Shown here: positions 12,780-19,550 of the stretch, in pieces | Layout of the letters: each line of letters begins with the position of its first letter | Numbering within the stretch: the first letter of the stretch is position 1 | Origin: Candidatus Atribacteria bacterium | GTDB taxonomy: Bacteria; Atribacterota; Atribacteria; Atribacterales; Atribacteraceae | Direction: 5' to 3' | Assembly: GCA_026390275.1 (NCBI GenBank) | Contig: JAPLGF010000054.1 | Location: 1-19,550 of the forward strand | Length of the DNA: 19,550 nt | The notes under the pieces: generated by a model | Told to the model about the DNA's origin: nothing | Databases searched by the model: none | What the model saw: the letters and a program-made list of their open reading frames with translations, nothing else | Made by a program: the position numbers and the translations under genes

Positions 12780-15233
12780 GTGAAAAAGGGATTTCTTTTC
12801 TTCATTTTGGTGTGTCTATTGTTGGCTGTACCCTTTACCTGCCTGGGGGAAGTTAAAAAAATTGATCCCAGTAAGCTGGAAGGAAAAACCCTGGAAGAGC
12901 TTTATATGATGCGAATGGAAACCTATGCCCGACATGGCCGCCCTTTTAAAACTTACGAACTCAACAATTACTTCCGGTCTCAGAACTGGTATCAAATTGC
13001 CATCAATGATAATGGCGAAAGCACTTACTCTGATAATATCCTTTCCGAAGTGGAAAAACAGAACATCGAAACCATCACCATGAAAGAGAAAGAATTACTC
13101 AAACAAAATTACCTCACCGTCAATGGGGAAAAACGAATCAATGTTAACAACATCATCAATACCTGGCAGTTTGCCCCTTTCTCATCGGAAGATCTCGAGA
13201 TGTTTTCAAAAAACGGATTCCTGGTCTATCCAGCTGCTTATCCACCCAGCAAAGAAGACATGAATGAGTATAATCCGATCCCATACGAGCAGTTCTTCTG
13301 GCTCTATGAAGAAAATAATTACCGGGGAGTGGCTAACTTTATTACTTCCGACGCTATCTTGCAGCTCTACCACATCTTTTTCGACTTCACCCTGCGGAAC
13401 ATGGAATCCGAGAAACTTTTTCCAGTGGTGAAAGATCTCACATCGGTCATGTTGTCTCTTTCCCGGAAGCTTTCCCAATCCACTACCGATAAGACCATCA
13501 AAGAGGCTGCACTCCGTAACTTAGCCTATTTCGCCGTTCCAAATTTTTTCCTCACTGGTGTGTCGTCTACTTATCCGGAAAAAATCAATGCTATCATTCA
13601 AGCGGAAATCCAAAAAAGTGTAGGACACGTGGGACGCGATAACTCTCTTATCTTCAACCCGGATTCCAATCCTTTCCCTCCTCACGACCTCGATTATAGC
13701 CAGTATATCATCCGGGGGCACTATACTCGTTCCGATACTCTGAAGAAATACTTCATGGCCTTGATGTGGTACGGACAGAACTATTTTCTGACCGATCAGC
13801 AGCTGGATTTTATTCAATCGCTCATCATCACCAAACAACTCTACGATACTGATTACCGGGGGAAGAAACTCATCGATCTCTGGGAAACCATTTACGAACC
13901 GACTGTTTTCTATGTTGGACTCTCGGACGACTTAGGTCCTCAAGACTTCAAGACAATTATCGACACAGTGTATGGAACGAACCCTTCTTTCCAATCCTTC
14001 AACGATCCGGATAAACTCACCGCAGCCAAAAAAATAGCGGATGAAATATACAGTAAAAAGAAAAAAATCCGGAATGAACTCTATCTCATCCCAAACACCG
14101 CTCAGTTCCGTTTCATGGGACAGCGTTACATCCCGGATTCGGAAATCCTGCAACGACTGACCAAGTGGACTGACACTATTCCCCGTATTCCGCTTCGCCC
14201 CTTCCCCAAGGGATTGGATGTCATGGCAGTTTTGGGTTCTCAACTGGCTACCCAAATCGTCTTGGATGAACACCTAAAAGAGGGAAATGTCTGGAAAGAA
14301 TACCCGGTGGCCCTGCTACAATTAACCCAGGAATTCTCCCTCCTCACCCCGCAAGACTGGACCCATAACCTTTACGTCAACTGGCTCTACTGCCTCAAGT
14401 CACTTATCGAACTGGCAAAAGATAAAACTTATCCTTTCTTCATGCAAAACACCGCCTGGGAGAAGAAAAGTCTCGTTACTTCGTTAGCCAGCTGGTCGGA
14501 ACTCCGGCATGATACTATCCTGTACGGAAGCCCATCGGGAGCGGAAAAAGGAGCCGGAGGGGACTGGGAACCAGATCCACCTAAGGGGCTGGTGGAGCCG
14601 AACCCAGAATTCTTCCGCAGAATGAAGGAGCTTCTCTCTTTCAGCCATGACGGACTCCAGAAAAGGAAACTCCTGACTGACCAGATGAAAGAAAAGTTCC
14701 AAAAATTCATCGAAATGGTCAACTTTTTAGAAAAAATCGCCACCAAGGAATTGAACCAGGAGCAAATCACCAATCCGGAATATGATCAAATAGCTCTTTT
14801 TGGGACTCTCCTGGAGAATCTGACCATCTCAGTAATGACTGATGGTACCGAGATACTGAACTGGTTTGAAATCCAGAGTGATACCGATAAAAGCGTAGCA
14901 GTGATCGCTGATATCCACACTGCCCGGATCGAAGTAGAAAAGGATGGCGACAAACAGGAAGAAGACCTGGTACTGGAAGTGGGAGTGGGACCAGTATACG
15001 AAATCTACGTGGTTTCAGAAATCGGTGGATATCTCAGGCTCACCCGGGGAGCTGTTTTTTCCTACTTCGAATTTCAACACCCGCTCGGAGACCGACTCAC
15101 CGATGAAGCCTGGCAGACAATGCTGAAAGAAAGGAAAAATCCCCCCATGTTTTCCTGGACAAATGAGTTTCTATCGAAGAACATAGCCCCGGATATTCCA
15201 AAACTCCAATACGTCTACGATGCCTGGTATTGA
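12780..15233 (+). CDS. secreted YARHG domain and DUF3160 protein
   Basis: An 817-residue exported protein. The signal peptide covers about residues 1-23 (MKKG, a hydrophobic core, CLG|EV). The cysteine does not sit in a good lipobox, so it is probably soluble or loosely attached. Residues of about 36-72 form a YARHG domain with the motif Y49-A-R-H-G53 and the following YELNNYFRSQNWY. The rest, about 150-815, is DUF3160, with its C-terminal hallmark 'GVGPVYEIYVVSEIGGYLRL' then TRGAV and 'DRLTDEAWQTML'. The domain's function is not established. GTG at 12780 is well supported by AAGGAGGG eight bases upstream. The preceding gene is also exported. No enzyme site could be recognised. Confidence 0.92.
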   Translation: MKKGFLFFILVCLLLAVPFTCLGEVKKIDPSKLEGKTLEELYMMRMETYARHGRPFKTYELNNYFRSQNWYQIAINDNGESTYSDNILSEVEKQNIETITMKEKELLKQNYLTVNGEKRINVNNIINTWQFAPFSSEDLEMFSKNGFLVYPAAYPPSKEDMNEYNPIPYEQFFWLYEENNYRGVANFITSDAILQLYHIFFDFTLRNMESEKLFPVVKDLTSVMLSLSRKLSQSTTDKTIKEAALRNLAYFAVPNFFLTGVSSTYPEKINAIIQAEIQKSVGHVGRDNSLIFNPDSNPFPPHDLDYSQYIIRGHYTRSDTLKKYFMALMWYGQNYFLTDQQLDFIQSLIITKQLYDTDYRGKKLIDLWETIYEPTVFYVGLSDDLGPQDFKTIIDTVYGTNPSFQSFNDPDKLTAAKKIADEIYSKKKKIRNELYLIPNTAQFRFMGQRYIPDSEILQRLTKWTDTIPRIPLRPFPKGLDVMAVLGSQLATQIVLDEHLKEGNVWKEYPVALLQLTQEFSLLTPQDWTHNLYVNWLYCLKSLIELAKDKTYPFFMQNTAWEKKSLVTSLASWSELRHDTILYGSPSGAEKGAGGDWEPDPPKGLVEPNPEFFRRMKELLSFSHDGLQKRKLLTDQMKEKFQKFIEMVNFLEKIATKELNQEQITNPEYDQIALFGTLLENLTISVMTDGTEILNWFEIQSDTDKSVAVIADIHTARIEVEKDGDKQEEDLVLEVGVGPVYEIYVVSEIGGYLRLTRGAVFSYFEFQHPLGDRLTDEAWQTMLKERKNPPMFSWTNEFLSKNIAPDIPKLQYVYDAWY

Positions 15234-15251
15234 GGAAAGTGAAAAATACGG

Positions 15252-15272
15252 TGATCAGTGACCAGTGATCAG
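15252..15272 (+). repeat. three tandem 7-bp units
   Basis: TGATCAG, TGACCAG and TGATCAG lie end to end, 18 bases after the DUF3160 stop. No T-run follows, so it is not a terminator. It may be a small intergenic repeat. Confidence 0.6.
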
Positions 15273-15371
15273 TTAAAAATATGGGTCGTTCAATGACAAA
15301 GAAACTCTACGTTCCCTTAAGCAATAATGCTACTGACTTAAAGGAACAAGTAAATTGCCATGGGGATGCGT

Positions 15372-15377
15372 TATAAT
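15372..15377 (+). promoter_or_regulatory. possible -10 box for the PMT-like gene
   Basis: A perfect TATAAT, about 100 bases before the gene. No -35 box at 16-18 bases is convincing; TTGCCA at 15355-15360 is only 11 bases away. The remaining intergenic sequence (15273-15472) shows nothing else. Confidence 0.35.
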
Positions 15378-15472
15378 TTGCAGAGTAACAGGATTGATTT
15401 GTTCCTCTCGGAGATGAATTCATTCTAATTGTTTAATATTCATCCGGAAGATGACATCAGCAAGAAGAAGGA

Positions 15473-17314
15473 GTGAATATTAATTCTATGGCAGAGAAAA
15501 TTGTAGCGTCTGATAAAAATGACCATTCCGTTAAACTCTATTCATCTCTCCTTTTTCTCCTGATTCTCCTGATTATTGCCTATTCCATCGTGGCTTTTGT
15601 AAATCTCGGTTCCCGGGTTACTCCGGAGACTTTCTGGCGGGCGATGCGTCCCGGGGAAAAGCTCATCTTTGATTTCGGACAGGTGAGAGATATTGATCGG
15701 TTAAGATACTTTGGGGGGGTGGGAACCGGACAGTACCTCCTCGATTGCTCTGATGATGGACAATTTTGGAATGGTGGACTCACTCTCAACTTCGACGGTG
15801 TGTTCGATATCTATGTCTGGAAAGATTTTCCCATCAAATCCCGAGGGCGGTTTGTTCGGATCACCGTGCTTCAACCGGGTGGAAAATTATATGAGGTGGG
15901 ATTTTTAAGCCCCAACGACTCACAGCCTCTTCCGGTGGCCAATGTCTCTGAGAATCCCCCGGAAATAATGGGAGACAACAGTTCCCAGAATCTCATCGAT
16001 GAACCACAAACCATCGCTACTCTCCCAGGATATCTGAACGGCATGTACTTTGATGAAATTTACTTCGCCCGCACTGCTTACGAGCACCTGCATCACATTG
16101 AACCTTATGAAACCAGCCATCCACCCCTCGGGAAGATTCTCATTTCCATTGGCGTCGCTCTTTTCGGAATGAATCCTTTCGGATGGCGAATAATGGGAAT
16201 GCTATTCGGTATTGCTATGATTCCTCTCATGTACTTTTTTGGGCTCCAGCTCTTTCATAAACCAGCCTATGCCTTCTGGTGTGCCTTTCTCATAGCGTTC
16301 GATTGCATGCACTTCTCTCATTCCCGTATTTCCACCATCGATGTTTTTCTGGTGTTCTTTCTCATCTGCTCATATTATTGTATGCTTCTCTTCTATCGGC
16401 GACGGTTTTCAGAAAATCCCCTGAAGAGACTCCTCATTCCCCTGTTCTACTCGGGTATCTTCTTTGGGATGGCTTCAGCGGTGAAATTGAGTGGGATTTA
16501 TGCCGGTTTTGGACTGGCGGTCCTCTTCTTCAGTGCCTTTTTCAGTAATTACTGGTCTTCCCGGAAAGCCCGAAAGAAGATGCGCGAAGAGTCAATCCCG
16601 CCCGAGGATCCTTTATATGAACCCCTCCGGCACGAGACCACCACCTTCCGGAAATATGGGTGGAGGATCATCATCTGGTGCGTCCTCTTCTTTATCATCA
16701 TCCCGCTGGTGATCTATTCGGCAGCTTTCACCCCATATCTCTTTGTTCCCAACCGGGGCCATGGTATCCAGGACCTCATTCAGTATCAAATCAACATGTA
16801 CAATTACCATAAAAATTTGAAAGCCACCCACGGGTATGCATCCCCATGGTGGCAATGGCCTCTCCTCATCAAGCCCATCTGGATGTACGAAGGAAAAGGA
16901 CTCCCGACAGGAAAGATATCCAGCATTGCCACCATGGGAAATCCCCTCGTCTGGTGGCCAGGAACGCTTGCACTTCTGGCCGGGATGGTGAGCTGGTTCC
17001 GCAAGCGAGACCGTCTCCTCTTTTTTATTTTGATTGGTTTCCTCTCCCAGTACGTTCCCTGGGTTTTGGTTCCTCGTCTCACTTTCATCTATCACTATTT
17101 CCCCAGCGTTCCCTTCGTCATTTTCTGTATTGTTTACCTCCTCCAACTGTTCCGGGAAAAATACCACCTTCCGAATGTCGTTCTCATTCTCTACGCTATC
17201 TCAGTGCTCCTGGTCTTTTTGATGTTCTATCCAGTCATGTCCGGAATGATTGTGGACAAATTCTATGTGGGACGCTTCCTGCGTTGGCTTCCCAGCTGGT
17301 TTTTCTACATCTAA
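15473..17314 (+). CDS. GT39 protein O-mannosyltransferase-like membrane enzyme (PMT family)
   Basis: A 613-residue GT-C glycosyltransferase. A first membrane helix (about 22-43) is followed by an outer loop containing a beta-rich stretch of about 90 residues (55-146: IFDFGQVRDIDRLRYFGG...RFVRITVLQ), which resembles a discoidin/F5-8C fold. The catalytic PMT region follows, with Asp194-Glu195 in YFDEIYFARTAYEH and the HPPLGK loop, then many membrane helices. The C-terminal part has THGYASPWWQWPLL, typical of PMT_4TMC. The enzyme would move a sugar from a polyprenyl phosphate to a protein or other acceptor outside the membrane. The start is uncertain: GTG 15473 abuts AAGGAG, while ATG 15488 is 14 bases from it. 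Its stop overlaps the stop of the convergent GtrA gene. Confidence 0.9.
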   Translation: MNINSMAEKIVASDKNDHSVKLYSSLLFLLILLIIAYSIVAFVNLGSRVTPETFWRAMRPGEKLIFDFGQVRDIDRLRYFGGVGTGQYLLDCSDDGQFWNGGLTLNFDGVFDIYVWKDFPIKSRGRFVRITVLQPGGKLYEVGFLSPNDSQPLPVANVSENPPEIMGDNSSQNLIDEPQTIATLPGYLNGMYFDEIYFARTAYEHLHHIEPYETSHPPLGKILISIGVALFGMNPFGWRIMGMLFGIAMIPLMYFFGLQLFHKPAYAFWCAFLIAFDCMHFSHSRISTIDVFLVFFLICSYYCMLLFYRRRFSENPLKRLLIPLFYSGIFFGMASAVKLSGIYAGFGLAVLFFSAFFSNYWSSRKARKKMREESIPPEDPLYEPLRHETTTFRKYGWRIIIWCVLFFIIIPLVIYSAAFTPYLFVPNRGHGIQDLIQYQINMYNYHKNLKATHGYASPWWQWPLLIKPIWMYEGKGLPTGKISSIATMGNPLVWWPGTLALLAGMVSWFRKRDRLLFFILIGFLSQYVPWVLVPRLTFIYHYFPSVPFVIFCIVYLLQLFREKYHLPNVVLILYAISVLLVFLMFYPVMSGMIVDKFYVGRFLRWLPSWFFYI

Positions 17315-17769
17315 TACCGTGAGTAGCCGGAAAAGGTGTTGATTTTTTGATTACTGCGGAAGACCCAGAATTTATTTCCGACAAAGTTCACCAGAACAGA
17401 AAAAATGGTAGCCAGGATTTTACTGAACGGCGTACCCATGCCCATCTTCTCTTTGAAAAGCAAAAGGGCCAGCAGAGAGACTCCGAGCGATACCACGTTG
17501 ACTCCGATAAACCTGAATACTTCTCCCGGATTAGGCTTTTCGGCCTTTTTAAATGTCCAATACTTATTCCAGATATAACTATTGATGGCACCGCAGGAAT
17601 AGGAGATAACCTGCACCAGTTTATAGTAAGAATCGCCAATGGCAGCATTAACGAGGAAGAAAACCCCGAAATCCATTGCCGTGTTCGCTACACCAACGAT
17701 GTTGAATTTGATAAATTGCCACAGGCTTTCTCGGTACTTACCGGTGAAGCTCGTTTGGCTCCTGTTCAT
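17311..17769 (-). CDS. GtrA-family membrane protein (polyprenyl-P-sugar flippase candidate)
   Basis: A 152-residue protein with four membrane helices, as is usual for GtrA: 'FIKFNIVGVANTAMDFGVFF' opens helix 1, then helix 2 with 'SYSCGAINSYIWNKYWTF', a conserved GtrA stretch, and helices 3-4 ending 'VNFVGNKFWVF', also a family hallmark. GtrA proteins are thought to flip polyprenyl-phosphate sugars. ATG at 17769 is preferred, with AGG 8 bases upstream; a GTG seven codons earlier is possible. Either start overlaps the end of the GT2 gene (stop at 17738-17740), so the pair is translationally coupled. The partner GT2 makes the lipid-linked sugar and the PMT-like enzyme could use it. Confidence 0.9.
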   Translation of the reverse strand: MNRSQTSFTGKYRESLWQFIKFNIVGVANTAMDFGVFFLVNAAIGDSYYKLVQVISYSCGAINSYIWNKYWTFKKAEKPNPGEVFRFIGVNVVSLGVSLLALLLFKEKMGMGTPFSKILATIFSVLVNFVGNKFWVFRSNQKINTFSGYSRY

Positions 17770-18706
17770 TGTGAAAACCTGCCTTCTCACTCACGATATA
17801 GAGTGGACGGTTCTTCGTTTCATCGTAAATCCGACCGATATACTCACCCATAATTCCCAATACGATAAAGACAAAACCAAGACACAAGAGATTCAAAAGG
17901 ATCAAATATACCCACCAGGGATAGGGTTGAATTCCCACCACCTGACGGACCAGAATGGCCAGGAAAGTGACGGTACTGATGATAGAGAGTACCATTCCAA
18001 TACCGGTGGAGATGATTAAAGGAACTCGAGAGAATGAGGTGATACCATCCCAGGCGAAGCGAAGCATCTTTTTGAGAGGATATTTCGTCTCCCCGGCAAA
18101 TCGCTCCTCCCGAACATATTCCACATAGGTTTGCCGGAATCCGATCCAGCTTACCAACCCCCGGATGTAACGGTTCTTTTCCGGAAGTTGTTTTAGAACG
18201 TCACAAACTTTCCGGTCCAACAAACGGAAATCACCCGCATCCACCGGAATATTGACCGTGGTCATGTTCCTCAAGAAACGATAGAAAACGGAAGCGGTTA
18301 ATTTTTTAAAGAAGGTTTCTCCCTTTCGCTTCATGCGCTTCCCATAAACGACATCGTACCCTTCCTTCCACTTCGCTATCATCTCGAGAATAACATCCGG
18401 TGGATCCTGCAAATCGGCATCGATGCAGACTATCGCCTGGCCAGAAGCATGATCCATCCCGGCAGTGATGGCGACCTGGTGCCCAAAATTCCGGGAAAAA
18501 CCGATGATTCGTACATTTGGATCTTCTTTGCTGATGCCCTTCAAAATCTCAAGAGTCCGATCTCTGCTCCCATCATTGACGAAAAGAAGCTCATAACTCT
18601 CCCTGGTTGAGTCCATAACCTGCTTCAAACGGCGGTGTGTTTCCTTTATCACCGCTTCCTCGTTAAAAGCCGGTACCACGATCGAGTACCTGACTGTCAC
18701 TCCCAT
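17738..18706 (-). CDS. polyprenyl-phosphate glycosyltransferase, GT2 family (GtrB/DPM1-like)
   Basis: A 322-residue enzyme. An N-terminal GT-A domain has YSIVVPAFNEE (7-17), VNDGSRD (43-49) and IDADLQDPPD (95-104), the last supplying the DxD metal and nucleotide-sugar site. Two C-terminal membrane helices (about 231-255 and 268-292) are followed by GEYIGRIYDETKNRPLYIV, a GtrB hallmark. It should transfer a sugar from a nucleotide donor to undecaprenyl phosphate on the cytoplasmic side; the sugar (glucose, mannose or other) cannot be told. ATG at 18704-18706 has GGAGGG seven bases upstream. It follows the GT-C gene by 38 bases and overlaps the GtrA gene. Confidence 0.93.
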   Translation of the reverse strand: MGVTVRYSIVVPAFNEEAVIKETHRRLKQVMDSTRESYELLFVNDGSRDRTLEILKGISKEDPNVRIIGFSRNFGHQVAITAGMDHASGQAIVCIDADLQDPPDVILEMIAKWKEGYDVVYGKRMKRKGETFFKKLTASVFYRFLRNMTTVNIPVDAGDFRLLDRKVCDVLKQLPEKNRYIRGLVSWIGFRQTYVEYVREERFAGETKYPLKKMLRFAWDGITSFSRVPLIISTGIGMVLSIISTVTFLAILVRQVVGIQPYPWWVYLILLNLLCLGFVFIVLGIMGEYIGRIYDETKNRPLYIVSEKAGFHNEQEPNELHR

Positions 18707-18744
18707 CTATTTCCCTCCATCATCCAGTAATTAAAAATCACTCC

Positions 18745-19550
18745 TCATAACTCCCTCTTCATTCGTTTCTTCCCCTGACCCTCCCGAAAAAGATCTCCCC
18801 CAATAAAAAGAGCATAGACATAAAGAATGACGTTGGTCAATGAGATAAAAAGCACAGAAAGGTCATACCGATAGAGGTGAAAAATATTATACCAGCTGTA
18901 AAGAAGGACCAGGCCCACATTCAAAAAATGAGTGACACTGAATCCCAGGTAAGTAGTAAAAATTCTCCGATCCCGGTAGTAAACATAACAAAAGAGGGCT
19001 AAAGCCAAAGCCGGGTAGAGGTAACGTTCGTGCATTTTGGAGCTGAGAATGAAGACCGAGGCAACCAGGAAAAAACTGAGGGGGTACACTTTAAATCGAT
19101 CTTTCCATCGAAAAAACAACACGGCGGTGACCAGAAAAATAGTCAGTAGAAAGATGTATCCCCATACCCGATAGGAAAGGAAAAGAAAGGGATTATTTTC
19201 ATTCACCCAGTTTCCCCCGGACAAAGCAAAGAGATTGAAAGCATTGAGTGCAGCATAAGGGTAGGATGAGAGCGTTTCCGTGTACTTATCAACAATCCAG
19301 AATATTCCTCTCCCTGAAGAAAACGGAAAAACCACCACAAAAAAGACCAAAAGCCCTGAAATCACACTGAGAAAAAAAGTCTTCAGATTTTTTTTCTCCA
19401 CCAGGGCAAAAAGTAAAATTGGGAAGAAAAAAAACGCCTGCGGTTTGACCAATAGAGCATAAACCAGAATCGCGGATGCGATTTCAAAACGTTTCTCGGT
19501 TAGGGACCAGAGAGAAAGAAGAATAAGAAGGGTGAAAAAGGAATCGATCT
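18745..19550 (-). CDS. GT-C type membrane glycosyltransferase or polymerase (5' truncated)
   Basis: The C-terminal 268 residues of a polytopic membrane protein; the reading frame is still open at the window edge, so TTG 19452 is not its start. The visible part begins DSFFTLLILLSLW..., reaches ALLVKPQAFFFFPILL, and later has SSKMHERYLYPALALAL. The KPQA and (K/T)MHERY-(L/M)-(Y/F)P elements are typical of bacterial GT-C mannosyltransferase-like proteins that use polyprenyl-P-sugar donors. About seven to eight membrane helices are visible, and a basic tail GQGKKRMKREL closes it. It lies upstream of the GT2-GtrA pair in the same operon, so it is a likely consumer of the lipid-linked sugar. The acceptor is unknown. 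Confidence 0.85.
   Translation of the reverse strand, partial: IDSFFTLLILLSLWSLTEKRFEIASAILVYALLVKPQAFFFFPILLFALVEKKNLKTFFLSVISGLLVFFVVVFPFSSGRGIFWIVDKYTETLSSYPYAALNAFNLFALSGGNWVNENNPFLFLSYRVWGYIFLLTIFLVTAVLFFRWKDRFKVYPLSFFLVASVFILSSKMHERYLYPALALALFCYVYYRDRRIFTTYLGFSVTHFLNVGLVLLYSWYNIFHLYRYDLSVLFISLTNVILYVYALFIGGDLFREGQGKKRMKREL

Noticed and set aside
15252..15272. TGATCAG repeats as a terminator or CRISPR fragment
   Set aside because: Units are only 7 bp without spacers, the stem is weak and no T-run follows.

Overview
This is a bacterial chromosomal segment with moderate G+C and tight gene packing. It carries several sugar ABC transporters, a uroporphyrinogen-decarboxylase-family (MtaA-like) protein, a YARHG/DUF3160 secreted protein and a protein O-mannosyltransferase-type glycosylation set. 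This mix suggests a fermentative, possibly thermophilic, anaerobe of the Atribacterota / Thermotogota / Synergistota kind. That assignment is an inference from gene content only; there is no rRNA or other marker gene here.

Left edge (1-876, + strand): the last 59 codons of a gene resembling the C-terminus of DUF6788 proteins, then a good sigma70-type promoter and a small secreted protein of unknown function.

Carbohydrate locus (890-11630, all - strand). In transcription order: a CUT2 (ribose/galactose-type) transporter (binding protein, double ATPase, two permeases); a Gfo/Idh/MocA dehydrogenase; a CUT1 (family-1 binding protein) transporter with two permeases and no ATPase of its own; and a URO-D/MtaA-family protein with a putative His-x-Cys...Cys zinc site. 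In both transporters a strong hairpin plus T-run lies just after the binding-protein gene, which would give more binding protein than membrane components. A 28-29-nt sequence motif is repeated upstream of three of these genes (CUT2 binding protein, Gfo/Idh, URO-D). I read it as the operator or leader element of a local regulon tying transport, oxidation and the URO-D-like protein together. The substrate is unknown; a methylated or cyclic polyol/sugar is a reasonable guess.

Secreted-protein region (11902-15233, + strand): a gene with Asp-rich FG-GAP/VCBS-like calcium-loop motifs whose ribosome-binding site and signal peptide lie in a different frame from its body, then a YARHG-DUF3160 protein of 817 residues.

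Glycosylation region (15473-19550): a GT39 protein mannosyltransferase-like enzyme with an extra beta-rich, discoidin-like stretch (+ strand) converges on an opposite-strand group made of a truncated GT-C membrane glycosyltransferase, a DPM1/GtrB-type polyprenyl-phosphate glycosyltransferase and a GtrA-type flippase. Together these would make a polyprenyl-P-sugar in the cytoplasm, flip it, and use it outside the membrane.

No tRNA, rRNA, CRISPR array, intact insertion sequence or phage gene was seen.
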